45,367 bases of DNA from an uncultured Granulicatella sp. (GCF_938030755.1 NZ_CALHIF010000010.1:1-45367); one strand, 5' to 3'; counted from the stretch's first letter, positions 1-7,928 are shown. Translations and numbers: made by a program. The notes: generated by a model from the sequence alone, not told the origin.

Positions 1-280
1 CACGTTTCTTGTCTGGCAACTCACGTAATGCTTCACTCAACAAATCATTTTCAACACCAACGGATATTCCATTGAGCGATAAAATCTGAAAATCAGATGA
101 ATAAGTATCTGTCGTTGCAAACTGATTGACAATATAATCGCCAATATCCGAAAAGGACACTTCTCGATTTGAAATCCTTGAAAGATAAAGCATATAATTC
201 TTACGTTCGTCTTCCATCGCACGTTTACAGATATAGTCAAACTGATTTTCTATCGTTGTTTGAAAAGAAGATGGTTTCAT
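1..280 (-). CDS. Tn916 Orf7-like sigma-70-like regulator, 3' end cut by window
   Basis: The reading frame starts at ATG 280-278 behind GGTGAG and runs off the left edge after about 93 codons. The start MKPSSFQTTIENQFDYICK and the later LRELPDKKR agree with the N-terminus and region 4-like part of the Tn916 Orf7 RNA polymerase sigma-like protein, which regulates transposon genes. The C-terminal helix-turn-helix is outside the window, so I cannot say whether the gene is intact. It lies on the strand opposite to the orf9-type regulator, as in Tn916. Confidence 0.85.
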   Translation of the reverse strand, partial: MKPSSFQTTIENQFDYICKRAMEDERKNYMLYLSRISNREVSFSDIGDYIVNQFATTDTYSSDFQILSLNGISVGVENDLLSEALRELPDKKR

Positions 281-787
281 GTTTCTCACCTCCTTTCTTT
301 TGAAAGGAAGTGAGCCTTGCTCTTTTATCTCCTTTCACTCTTAGTCCCAACGTGAAAGGGGAATTTGTTGCATTATCGATTAAAAAAATTGAATATATGC
401 TCTAAACAACCAAAAAAGCACATAAACAGATTGATTTATCTGTTTACATGCTTTAATTGTTCTTTCTATATGATTTGTAAAACACATTGAACGACGTATT
501 TATCTATCGCTGGCTCATAATTTTTTTTGATAAATATTCAATGTAGGGAACTTGATTGTATATGATATACTTCATGGCGACTTAAACCTCCAACGAACCG
601 CCATTTGGAAGTAATCAATAGTTTTCACCAGCACAAAATAGCACTACCAAATAACGATTTTTTTATTGGTGTTTAGTAGTGCTTATTATGAAATGCATCA
701 AACACGAACTCATAAACAATATAATGCGTTTTTCTATACCTGTTTCTAATTTAATAGGAACAGTAAAATGTATAGAGGTGGTTTATT
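281..787. other. Spacer between orf7 and orf9 of the element, with two hairpins
   Basis: I see no convincing gene here. Two hairpins stand out: AAACAGAT (424-431) pairing with ATCTGTTT (438-445), and AGCACTAC (640-647) pairing with GTAGTGCT (676-683). A ribosome binding site GAGGTGG lies just before the orf9 start at 788. The spacer resembles regulatory DNA that the Tn916 family carries between these genes. Confidence 0.5.
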
Positions 788-1143
788 ATGCGTAAAAAAG
801 AAGATAAATATGATTTTAGAGCCTTTGGTTTAGCCATTAAAGAAGCTCGATTGAAACGAGGTTTAACTCGTGAACAAGTGGGAGCATTGATTGAAATTGA
901 CCCACGGTACTTAACCAATATTGAAAATAAGGGACAACACCCCAGCATACAAGTTCTTTACGACCTTGTATCATTACTTGATGTCTCCGTTGATGAGTTT
1001 TTCTTACCACGTAATGATCTGGTGAAATGCACCAGATCATTACGTGGTAAGAAAAACTATTGGATAACTTCACTGATAAAGAACTGTCATTGATTGAAGC
1101 TTTAGCCAATGGTATCAAGGAAGTTAGAAGTATTAAAGACTAA
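788..1143 (+). pseudogene. Tn916 Orf9-like HTH regulator, C-terminus broken by palindromic insertion
   Basis: The first 80 residues are an XRE/Cro-type helix-turn-helix protein (LTREQVGALIEIDPRYLTNI is the DNA-binding helix pair), matching the Tn916 Orf9 repressor-like protein in sequence and in opposite orientation to its neighbours. The open frame ends at 1093 with an aberrant tail. The expected ending survives in another frame: codons for LLDNFTDKELSLIEALANG run on to TAA 1141-1143. The break lies in a perfect 27-bp inverted repeat (998-1024 and 1030-1056) whose right arm copies the left. The HTH domain is intact, so a truncated repressor may still bind DNA. Confidence 0.8.
998..1056. repeat. 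27-bp perfect inverted repeat inside orf9
   Basis: Left arm 998-1024 and right arm 1030-1056 are exact reverse complements around the loop aaatg. The innermost GGTG-aaatg-CACC looks like the ancestral short palindrome; the outer part replaces expected coding sequence. This is the signature of a template-switch (quasi-palindrome) mutation. Confidence 0.9.
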
Positions 1144-1168
1144 GCATAATGAGAATACATAACAGAAA

Positions 1169-1211
1169 GAGCCGATAAGATGAGATTGATTAAACCTCAA
1201 ATTATCGGCTC
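1169..1211 (-). terminator. Terminator after the KTR gene remnant
   Basis: GAGCCGATAA (1169-1178) pairs with TTATCGGCTC (1202-1211), a 10-bp perfect stem. It overlaps the TAG stop of the KTR remnant and sits at the end of the S51 peptidase transcript. Confidence 0.6.
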
Positions 1212-1402
1212 TACGTCTTTGCGTCTGGCTCTTTGATTACTGTTATTTTGAAAGAATCCACACTTATTAAAGTTTCTTGTTTGCATTTAGGGCAGTATAG
1301 CGGAAAGTTCTGAACTAGGGTATCTTTCCGTATCTTTACTCTTGTTTTAGATTTACAAATTGGACATAATAATCAATATTTAACCCCATGATTATCACTC
1401 AT
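1211..1402 (-). pseudogene. Cysteine-rich KTR-domain protein, nonsense mutated
   Basis: Reading down from ATG 1402-1400 gives MSDNHGVKY, then TGA (1375-1373), then LLCPICKSKTR and later LYCPKCKQETL, ending IKEPDAKT at TAG 1213-1211. Two CxxC pairs form the zinc ribbon of the KTR family, which lies just after tet(M) in Tn916-type elements. Relatives have tryptophan at the stop position, so the lesion is best explained as TGG to TGA. It starts 7 bases after the S51 peptidase stop and was probably cotranscribed with it. No product is expected without readthrough. Confidence 0.75.
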
Positions 1403-1408
1403 TTCAAT

Positions 1409-2026
1409 TTAGTTTGCTTTAGTAACTGTTTCTTTGCCATCTACCAAAATTACTTCATTATTACTAATTGGTTTTAATATCAATTCAGATGAATAATCTT
1501 CAAAAATCTTGTGTGCTATTTTCATAAAAGGCTGATTGGTATAATGAGGTAACACATGAAAATCAACAAAGCCAAAACCTTTAATATCGATTAAGTCAGG
1601 TGCTTTTTCTGGGCTATCCATCGACTTAATATACTCTATACTTGGAGCAGTTATAACCGCTCCCGCAGATTCTCCAATATATAGTTTTCCTGAATTAACT
1701 TCATTGATAATTAACTTATCTGCACCTGTTCTTATCATTTCCTGAAGTAAGAAAAATGTATTGCCCCCAGTAACATAGATAATATCATTATTGGTTATTT
1801 TTGATTCTATTTCTTCGGCAGTTGCTGTAGACAACTCTAATTCATCAACAATTAATCCAAGTTCCTCAAGTGCCTTTTTGCCTGATTCAACAAAAAATGC
1901 TACTTGCTCAACGATACTTGCAGTAGGTATAAAAGTTACCTTTTTGCCTACAAGATTTTTCTCGAATTCTGGAAGTAAGGTCACCACATCTTCGAAAGAT
2001 GATGATAAGAAAAGTTTTTTGCTCAT
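1409..2026 (-). CDS. Peptidase S51 family protein (dipeptidase E-like)
   Basis: This 205-residue protein has the class-I-amidotransferase-like fold of the S51 family. Visible signatures are YVTGGNT (84-90), the nucleophile elbow GESAGA with Ser120, and His157 in FHVLPHY. Ser120 and His157 fall at the numbers known for E. coli dipeptidase E. Members cleave N-terminal Asp-X dipeptides or related isoaspartyl or modified substrates; the substrate here is unknown. The start ATG follows a strong AGGAGGAAAT. There is no signal peptide, so it acts in the cytosol. It is divergent from a WYL regulator and occupies the cargo slot where Tn916 carries tet(M). Confidence 0.85.
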   Translation of the reverse strand: MSKKLFLSSSFEDVVTLLPEFEKNLVGKKVTFIPTASIVEQVAFFVESGKKALEELGLIVDELELSTATAEEIESKITNNDIIYVTGGNTFFLLQEMIRTGADKLIINEVNSGKLYIGESAGAVITAPSIEYIKSMDSPEKAPDLIDIKGFGFVDFHVLPHYTNQPFMKIAHKIFEDYSSELILKPISNNEVILVDGKETVTKAN

Positions 2027-2056
2027 TTTGATTTCCTCCTGTATTTTTGATATATC

Positions 2057-2091
2057 TATAGTATACTATATAAAGATGTCATTTCATGACA
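2057..2091. promoter_or_regulatory. Divergent promoter with two palindromes
   Basis: The 91-base gap between the S51 peptidase and the WYL regulator contains TATAGTATACTATA (2057-2070), a perfect 14-bp palindrome that probably overlaps promoter -10 elements, and TGTCAT-ttc-ATGACA (2077-2091), a 6-bp inverted repeat 26 bases before the regulator start. The second is a good candidate operator for the divergently encoded WYL protein. Confidence 0.5.
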
Positions 2092-2117
2092 CCTTTATTA
2101 GCGAAAGGAGTTATCTT

Positions 2118-3059
2118 ATGAATAAATCAGAACGTCTTCATGATATGATGATATATCTAAACAATAGGAATTATTTTAATTTAAGTGATTTAATGGAGAA
2201 GTATAATATTTCAAAAAGCACTGCACTAAGAGATATTCAATCTCTGGAAAATATCGGTATGCCAATATTTTCTGAACATGGTAGATACGGAAGATATGGC
2301 GTTCTACAAAACCGTTTATTATCCCCGATTATCTTTACTCTTGATGAAATGTACGCTATTTATTTTTCAATGCTAACTTTAAGGGAGTATCAATCAACCC
2401 CTTTTGACTTAGATTTACAGAAATTGAAGCAGAAATTTGAATGCTGTATTTCTAAAGAACATCAGCTAAATTTAGATACAATGGAAAGTGTCTTTAGTTT
2501 TGTTTCTTCAAAACAGGTAAATGAATGCCCACTCTTAAAGGATATTTTATATTCTGCCATAAACAATTCAGTAAACGATATTACTTATAAAAGGTTAAAC
2601 ACGAATCATTCATATACAGTTCAATTTCTGAATATTTCTACATCATTTGGTCAATGGTACGTTACTGCTTATAATCATGATAGCGAGAAACTCCAAGTAT
2701 TTCGTTGCGATAAAATACTGTTATTAGCAAGTAACGAAAATAGGTTTCCTATTGATTCTGAAATACTACAATCTCTCACTGAACAGCAATTTAAGGAAAA
2801 GGACGCAACTGATTTTGAGGTATCAATAACAGATAAAGGTGTTGATATATTCATAAAGGAAAATTACCCCTCAATGAAATTAGTCTATACTGCTGGAACT
2901 CCGATGATTAAAGGCTACTATAATAAAAAGGAGGAAAATTTCATTTCAAATTACTTTCTGTCTTATGGAAAAGAAGCCATATCTATCAAACCAACTAAAC
3001 TAAAGAATCTAATTGTAGAAAAAATGAAAGATAATCTATCTTATCTTAATAATATATAG
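2118..3059 (+). CDS. HTH and WYL-domain transcriptional regulator (YafY type)
   Basis: The start at ATG 2118 gives 313 residues and follows GAAAGGAG; the frame is open upstream but has no better start. The N-terminal 55 residues are a DeoR/HTH_11-type winged helix (FNLSDLMEKYNISKSTALRD). A central WYL-like domain follows (about residues 145-230, with SFGQWYVTAYNHDSEKLQVF as the WYL-equivalent strand) and then a C-terminal WCX-like extension. WYL proteins sense small ligands or nucleic acids and often control a divergent neighbour, here the S51 peptidase. It is part of the element cargo; its ligand cannot be told from sequence. Confidence 0.85.
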   Translation: MNKSERLHDMMIYLNNRNYFNLSDLMEKYNISKSTALRDIQSLENIGMPIFSEHGRYGRYGVLQNRLLSPIIFTLDEMYAIYFSMLTLREYQSTPFDLDLQKLKQKFECCISKEHQLNLDTMESVFSFVSSKQVNECPLLKDILYSAINNSVNDITYKRLNTNHSYTVQFLNISTSFGQWYVTAYNHDSEKLQVFRCDKILLLASNENRFPIDSEILQSLTEQQFKEKDATDFEVSITDKGVDIFIKENYPSMKLVYTAGTPMIKGYYNKKEENFISNYFLSYGKEAISIKPTKLKNLIVEKMKDNLSYLNNI

Positions 3060-3070
3060 TTTCAAAAAAC

Positions 3071-3108
3071 AGCGTATAGATCACAGAAATATGTGTGGGC
3101 TATACGCT
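3071..3108. terminator. Bidirectional terminator between WYL gene and orf13 remnant
   Basis: AGCGTATAG (3071-3079) pairs with CTATACGCT (3100-3108). The T-rich stretch after it on the plus strand and the A-run before it fit termination of both converging genes. Confidence 0.6.
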
Positions 3109-3117
3109 ATTTTCATT

Positions 3118-3504
3118 TTACTTTATAATTTTCCAGTTACTACTGCTCTTTTCAAGTGTTAAATTGAATTGAGATACTTGTGTCGCTTTTATCTGCTGGT
3201 CAAGATATTTTACTGACAGCGAAACCGTCACTTGATTATCCTTTCGATTGTAAATCGGATTGACCAGCTCTTGAAAGATATAGTCTTTGCCAATAGTTTT
3301 CAAAATACCCTCATTCACATAATAAGATAATTCACTCATGGTTGAAGTAGGATAGAGCTTAAAAAATGTTGTCAAGAACTCATTGATTTCATCTGATACT
3401 GTACCGTCTTCATTTTGGATTCTTACTTCACGACGGAGTGCAGAGAACTTTAATTCCCCGAATGTAGGGTCTTTTTCTAAAACAATGCCATTGGCTAATC
3501 TCAT
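3118..3504 (-). CDS. Chimeric orf23::orf13 protein left by deletion of the transfer block
   Basis: Residues 1 to about 40 (MRLANGIVLEKDPTFGELKF, then REVRIQNEDGTVSDEI) match the N-terminus of Tn916 Orf23, a DUF961/YdcP-type protein. From about residue 41 (NEFLTTFFKLYPT, then YIFQELVNPIY and VKYLDQQ) the sequence matches the C-terminal NTF2-like domain of Orf13/TcpC, the conjugation membrane protein. In Tn916 these genes are roughly 10 kb apart, so an in-frame deletion has fused them near 3384. The product lacks the TcpC membrane anchor and is unlikely to function in transfer. Confidence 0.8.
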   Translation of the reverse strand: MRLANGIVLEKDPTFGELKFSALRREVRIQNEDGTVSDEINEFLTTFFKLYPTSTMSELSYYVNEGILKTIGKDYIFQELVNPIYNRKDNQVTVSLSVKYLDQQIKATQVSQFNLTLEKSSSNWKIIK

Positions 3505-3520
3505 AATTTTTCCTCTCTTT

Positions 3521-3835
3521 CTATTCCTTAATCATATCGTCAGCTTCTAAGACGTAGTTGGTAAAGCCACGAGTGCCGATTTTATAGCCCTCGGCAGTAA
3601 TACGCGGATTGATGAGTTTTACACGTTCTTCAAAGCTAAAATGTTTTTCGCCAGCTTCAGCGGGAAGTACCACCACAATATCATCTGCACGTTGTACATC
3701 TGATTAGAGGTTATAGCTTCTTGACAAGATGGCAAGCTGTCCGTTGATTCTTCGCTGTAGGATTTTATCCTCACCAGCAAATTCTAAATTTCCGAATGTT
3801 TTTTCCATGTTGGGAATCACAAATTTAAGTTCCAT
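3521..3835 (-). pseudogene. Tn916 Orf24-like DUF961 protein, nonsense mutated
   Basis: From ATG 3835-3833 the frame reads MELKFVIPNMEKTFGNLEF and continues to SRSYNL, where TAA (3706-3704) interrupts codon 44. It then resumes with SDVQRADDIVVVLP and ends AEGYKIGTRGFTNY at TAG 3523-3521, 104 codons in all. This is the YdcP/DUF961 family protein first in the Tn916 conjugation operon. The stop replaces the tyrosine normally found there, by a single-base change. Confidence 0.8.
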
Positions 3836-3967
3836 ATTGTTTCCTATCCTTTCTTATGGTTGAATGAATCTCATTTGTTTGATGGTTTTTCACGGTGGTG
3901 AGCGACCTTTGTTTTCTTGTTTTTCTATTTTCGTAGTACCACGTCCTTTCAAAAATTGGTAAAAAAA

Positions 3968-3995
3968 TAGACGCTCCTTTTAATCAGAACGTCTA
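3968..3995 (-). terminator. Terminator of the trypsin-like protease gene
   Basis: TAGACG (3968-3973) pairs with CGTCTA (3990-3995). On the minus strand the stem is followed by seven T residues (complement of 3961-3967). It lies 41 bases after the protease stop. Confidence 0.6.
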
Positions 3996-4035
3996 AGCAT
4001 ATTTAGATTTATTTGTTTTTGAGTAATAATTAATT

Positions 4036-4863
4036 TCAATTGTTATTTTGCTGGGCTATTTTCTCTTGAATAATGGTTTTAAATTCAAGTAATTCTGCAG
4101 ATTTAACATAATAGCCTAGATTAGTCATTACTGATGTTCTGCTGACTACTTTTTGTTGTGTAGGTATATCAATGACTGATACCTCACCGTTTGCATTCAT
4201 TGTTGGACCCGCATAAAGAATACCTAAAAAAATTAACCTGCTATTCCCAAAATACGTGTTACCTTTTTTATCAGAGTAACTACTTTCATTTAAAATATAA
4301 ATTGGGGACCCAGATGACCCTGGAAATGCAGAAATGTCTGCTAAAGCTATCCCTTTTTTGTTAAAATCATAAGCAGGGTGTGACGCTGTATATCCTTTTC
4401 TAAAAATAGGATAATTATTCTTACTGTCCCATAATCCTATTGGATATCCAATCATTACAATTTCTTCTAAAGCACTCAATTCCATTAATTTCTCTAGACT
4501 AGGAATCAAGCTTTCCTCGCTAGCTAAATAAAACACTTCTTTTCCTGTTCGCTTTTTTACTTCCTCAAATATTGGATTTATAAATGTGAAACACAAATCT
4601 TTTTCAGAATGAAAAAACCATTCTGTCTGTAATGTAAGTGCATAGTTTTCTTTAGTTTCATCATCTTCTTCTCTTAAATGTAGAAGAAACTTTACTGTTT
4701 CCGTTCTATTATAGTTTACAACATGTTTGTTGGTAATAAGAACAGGAATCGTAAGCTCTCCTTGCTTAAAGTTAAAAAAGAATCCTGTTCCAGAAGAGCC
4801 ATCAAGAGTTTCTATTCTCACAGTATTAAACATTAATTTTTCTGCCAAACTAATCGGTTTCAT
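4036..4863 (-). CDS. Cytosolic trypsin-like serine protease
   Basis: I chose ATG 4863 because GGAGGG sits just before it; the longer frame to 4941 lacks such a site. The 276-residue product has a Trypsin_2/HtrA-like protease core: SSGTGFFF oxyanion strand, TNKHVV with His47, SEKDLCF with probable Asp89, and PGSSGSP with Ser184, forming a complete triad. There is no signal peptide, membrane segment or PDZ domain, so it should be cytosolic. It stands alone, with its own terminator, between the Tn916 remnant and rlmD. Lone trypsin-like proteases of this kind occur in stress and phage-defence settings, but nothing next to it proves such a role. Confidence 0.85.
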   Translation of the reverse strand: MKPISLAEKLMFNTVRIETLDGSSGTGFFFNFKQGELTIPVLITNKHVVNYNRTETVKFLLHLREEDDETKENYALTLQTEWFFHSEKDLCFTFINPIFEEVKKRTGKEVFYLASEESLIPSLEKLMELSALEEIVMIGYPIGLWDSKNNYPIFRKGYTASHPAYDFNKKGIALADISAFPGSSGSPIYILNESSYSDKKGNTYFGNSRLIFLGILYAGPTMNANGEVSVIDIPTQQKVVSRTSVMTNLGYYVKSAELLEFKTIIQEKIAQQNNN

Positions 4864-5046
4864 ATTAACCCTCCTAAATGTAAATAAGTTTCCTATAAAC
4901 GTAGCCTGCCTATTTCCTTGTATCTCCACACTCCATATCAATCACTACAGAAACATTGATGTAGTCTTTTATCTCCTTATTTCTTATTTTATCGCCTTGT
5001 CCTGTAAAGACGATATGCTTAAAAAAGTGCTTGAAATAAAGGATTT

Positions 5047-6405
5047 CTACGTATCTGCTCGTTGTAGCAACACAATTGTCTCCACATGCGCAGTCATCGG
5101 GAACATATCCACGGGTTGCACATACTGTGCCTTGTAGCCTCGTTCCTTGAAGTGTACAAGGTCGCGAGCAAGGGTTGCTGGGTTACAGCTGACATACACG
5201 ATGCGTTCAGGACCTGTTGCACACGCCGCTTCGATAAAGGCAAGGTCGAGCCCTTTGCGCGGTGGATCCACCACAATCACATCTGGCTGGATGCCTTCTT
5301 CCTTCCAGCGTGGCATGATTTTCTCAGCCGCACCCGTTTCAAAGTGCACATTCGTCACACCGTTGAGTTTCGCATTTTCCTTAGCCATTACAATCGCATC
5401 ATCCACGATTTCCATGGCATAGACTTTCTTCGCATCGCGGGCAAAAGCCAAGCTCATTGTCCCGATTCCGCAATACGCATCCACGACCGTCTCGCCGCCC
5501 TTCAAATCCGCAGCGTCGATGGCTTGTTGATAGAGCACTTCGGTTTGCACGGTGTTCACTTGGAAGAACGAACGCGCGCTAATCTTGAACGTGAATTCGA
5601 ACAACTTCTCCTCGTACACATCTTCCCCGAATAGCACTTTTGTCTCACGTCCCATGATGACATTCGTTGGCTTCGGTTGGATATTTTGCACGATAGAGAC
5701 CACTTCTGGATGATCTGCTGTAATGTCTTTTACAATCGCATCCGTTTGTGGCAGCACCTTTGTTCTCGTCACGAAAATAATCATCACTTGCTTCATACGC
5801 AAGCCGCGTCGCACAATAATATGCTTCAAATCACCAGTATTGTTGGCTTCATCATACGCCACCACTGGATACTTTCTTAAAATATCACGCACGGCCACAA
5901 TCAAGCGGTCGATTTCAGGGTCTTGAATATGGAAGTCTTCAATCGGAATCAAATCATGCGAGTTCTTCTTGAAGAAGCCCGTCGTCAACTGACCCTCTAC
6001 TGTACGCACTGGAATTTGCGCCTTGTTTCGGTAGCCCAGCGCACTCTCCATCCCAAGCGCCCTACGCACTTCTAATTCTGGCATCTTCGCGATTTTCGTC
6101 ATCACATTTTTCACTTGTTGCTGCTTAAAGGCCAGCTGGCTCTCATACGTCATATGTTGCAACGGCATGGTTCCCACACGTGTACCGAGGGCGTCTTTTA
6201 CCTCCACACGGTTCGGGCTCACTTCCAGCCACTCCTCCACACGCGCGTAGCCATAACTTTTTCCAATCTTCATTGTCTTCACACGCACGACTTCACCTGG
6301 AATACTATTCTCGATAAATAGCGGGAATCCATCGACCTTCCCAACCCCAAGTCCTTCATGCGTTAAATCCTCGATGCTTACTGTATAAAATTCGTTTTTC
6401 TTCAT
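5047..6405 (-). CDS. rlmD: 23S rRNA (uracil-C5)-methyltransferase, RlmD/RlmCD type
   Basis: The start ATG 6405 follows CTGGAGGAAC, giving 452 residues. An N-terminal TRAM RNA-binding domain (about 1-60) precedes a SAM-dependent methyltransferase with VVDAYCGIGTMSLAFA and the catalytic YVSCNPATLARD (Cys407). Family members transfer a methyl group from SAM to U1939 of 23S rRNA, and in Gram-positives one enzyme often also modifies U747. The iron-sulfur cysteines of E. coli RlmD are missing: the segment reads VKDALGTRVGTMPLQHM where a CxxC-containing loop is expected. I believe this loss is common in Lactobacillales. The gene looks monocistronic. Confidence 0.93.
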   Translation of the reverse strand: MKKNEFYTVSIEDLTHEGLGVGKVDGFPLFIENSIPGEVVRVKTMKIGKSYGYARVEEWLEVSPNRVEVKDALGTRVGTMPLQHMTYESQLAFKQQQVKNVMTKIAKMPELEVRRALGMESALGYRNKAQIPVRTVEGQLTTGFFKKNSHDLIPIEDFHIQDPEIDRLIVAVRDILRKYPVVAYDEANNTGDLKHIIVRRGLRMKQVMIIFVTRTKVLPQTDAIVKDITADHPEVVSIVQNIQPKPTNVIMGRETKVLFGEDVYEEKLFEFTFKISARSFFQVNTVQTEVLYQQAIDAADLKGGETVVDAYCGIGTMSLAFARDAKKVYAMEIVDDAIVMAKENAKLNGVTNVHFETGAAEKIMPRWKEEGIQPDVIVVDPPRKGLDLAFIEAACATGPERIVYVSCNPATLARDLVHFKERGYKAQYVQPVDMFPMTAHVETIVLLQRADT

Positions 6406-6474
6406 TTCTGTTCCTCCAGAGTTTATCACGTCTATTATACCGTCTTTTAGCATAAATAAAAAGGCAATCCCCCC

Positions 6475-6512
6475 ATACAAAAAAGCTACTCTAACCATGT
6501 TAGAGTAGCTTT
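6475..6512 (-). terminator. Strong terminator after the YdcF-like gene
   Basis: AAAGCTACTCTAAC (6482-6495) and GTTAGAGTAGCTTT (6499-6512) form a perfect 14-bp stem with a 3-base loop, followed by T residues on the minus strand. It separates the YdcF-like gene from rlmD downstream. Confidence 0.85.
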
Positions 6513-6516
6513 GCTA

Positions 6517-7548
6517 TTACCATAAAATCCCCTTGTAAGAGAGCGTAATCGCCATTGCCAGAAGCAAGTAGAATCCGATAAACATCCATTTCATTTTCAC
6601 ACAAAGAGCCACATACTCCCGGATAAAAGCAGAAGGAATATAATAGCTCGCCGTTGTACAGCCAAGCCCATCCCCTTGCATGCCGATCATCTTAGCGTAG
6701 GTACTGGTTCGAAAGACATGATAGTCGTTCGTTACAAATAAGAATCGGGGTTCTTTGAGGATTGTTTCCCCTAATCGTTTTGAGAACAATAGATTCTCAT
6801 AGGTCGTTCTCGACTCTTCTTCGAGCAATACGGACTCTCTTGGAACATCCGTTTCTTCCATTAAGTAATTCAAAATCGCCTGCGCTTCCGAAACCTTCTC
6901 ATCGGCTCCTTTCCCACCACTTGCGATTAGTTTAATATTGGGATTTTTTGATTTTTTAAAAGCCTCGACCGCCTTGTCAATCCGACGTTTTAACAGCGGC
7001 GTTACTCGTTCTCCGTCTAATAATCCAGCCCCATGAATAATGATGAAATCATATTGTTTTCTCTTTGGAATAAACACATACAAAATCGAATAAAACAGGA
7101 AGCCGAAAAAGGCAAACCCAAAAATGACATAGGTGTAGATAAAAAAGATTAAGAAAATATTCACCCAGTGATTTTCATAAAAATACTGATTATTGAGTGC
7201 ACGAATAATGATCACGCCAAAGAATAGTAAAATCAAAAAGCCCATCCCAAGCGATAAGAAATTCGACTTGGATTTTCCCTCACGCTTCAAAAGAACGATT
7301 CCATTATAAATAAAGAAAAAGCCACTCAGGAAAATTACAAAGGGCACGCCTAAAAATCCGACCATTAACACGAGAAGATGTCCTGCCTCGCTTCCAGATT
7401 GATAGACCACCTGAACTACTGATAAATATCCAAAAAACACCGCAATAATAAGGAGTGCTGGGTTCCATAAGCTGCGATTATCCCGCCACATTGAAAAAAT
7501 AAGAGCTGCCACTACCACTCCAGTAATCAGATAGATTCCCATTTTCAT
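6517..7548 (-). CDS. YdcF/DUF218-family membrane protein
   Basis: The 343-residue protein starts at ATG 7548 behind GGAGG. The first 175 residues contain about five hydrophobic segments. A soluble DUF218 domain follows (about 180-310: YDFIIIHGAGLLDGERVTP, LIASGGKGADEKVSEA, LLEEESRTTYENL, FLFVTNDYHVFR), and one more hydrophobic segment ends the chain. DUF218 (ElyC/SanA/YdcF) proteins are tied to envelope integrity and peptidoglycan or lipid-carrier metabolism in other bacteria; the reaction is not established here. Gene is alone with its own terminator. Confidence 0.85.
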   Translation of the reverse strand: MKMGIYLITGVVVAALIFSMWRDNRSLWNPALLIIAVFFGYLSVVQVVYQSGSEAGHLLVLMVGFLGVPFVIFLSGFFFIYNGIVLLKREGKSKSNFLSLGMGFLILLFFGVIIIRALNNQYFYENHWVNIFLIFFIYTYVIFGFAFFGFLFYSILYVFIPKRKQYDFIIIHGAGLLDGERVTPLLKRRIDKAVEAFKKSKNPNIKLIASGGKGADEKVSEAQAILNYLMEETDVPRESVLLEEESRTTYENLLFSKRLGETILKEPRFLFVTNDYHVFRTSTYAKMIGMQGDGLGCTTASYYIPSAFIREYVALCVKMKWMFIGFYLLLAMAITLSYKGILW

Positions 7549-7631
7549 TCCTCCAATTCTACTCTTGTATTATAACAAACTCCCAAGAGAAACGATAATC
7601 TGATAAGAAATGAAGCGACAAACTACCTGCC

Positions 7632-7928
7632 TTAGAATTTTTGAGGTTTCAACTGAATATCCACCTCATATCCGTTTTTGTAAGCTAGTTCAATCAACGT
7701 CGATAGACTAGGCGTTCCTTCCCCACGCTCCAACCTAGCCAGCGCTGTCCGTTTAAAGCCTACTTTCTTTGCATATTCCTCTCGGGATAAATTACTTTCC
7801 ATTCTAAGACGAATTATACGGAGTACAGCCCTATGTCTCGCCAATTCTTTCGCTACATCCTCTTTAAAGTTCGGATAGCGCGATGCAATAATCGAGAATG
7901 TCTCTTCTCTTAAAGAACTCACTACCAT
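7632..7928 (-). CDS. XRE-family HTH protein, antitoxin-like
   Basis: The 98-residue product has a Cro/C1-type helix-turn-helix in its C-terminal half (LSREEYAKKVGFKRTALARL) and an N-terminal helical extension, as in HigA-type antitoxins. ATG 7928 follows GGAAGGGGTGA. Its 5' end overlaps the upstream gene by 65 bases, suggesting coupled translation. A perfect 34-bp palindrome upstream of the pair is the likely operator for this DNA-binding partner. It is probably an autoregulator and antidote in a two-gene unit; no direct evidence of toxin neutralisation can be read from sequence. Confidence 0.75.
   Translation of the reverse strand: MVVSSLREETFSIIASRYPNFKEDVAKELARHRAVLRIIRLRMESNLSREEYAKKVGFKRTALARLERGEGTPSLSTLIELAYKNGYEVDIQLKPQKF

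Larger units (their letters stand above)
1..3960. mobile_element. Decayed Tn916-family conjugative element (partial)
   Basis: The order of remnants matches Tn916 read right to left: orf24, orf23, orf13 C-terminus, cargo, KTR/orf6, orf9 (opposite strand), orf7. The transfer block from orf23 to orf13 is missing, and tet(M) is replaced by an S51 peptidase and a WYL regulator. Three genes carry nonsense or rearrangement lesions. Integrase and excisionase, if present, lie beyond position 1. The right boundary near 3960 is inferred from where orf24 upstream sequence gives way to the terminator of the protease gene; I did not identify an attachment site. Recognition of the proteins is from memory of the Tn916 products. 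Confidence 0.85.

Noticed and set aside
5086..5634. 182-codon plus-strand open frame antisense to rlmD
   Set aside because: It mirrors a conserved gene with catalytic motifs on the minus strand, has no ribosome binding site and reads as low-plausibility protein.
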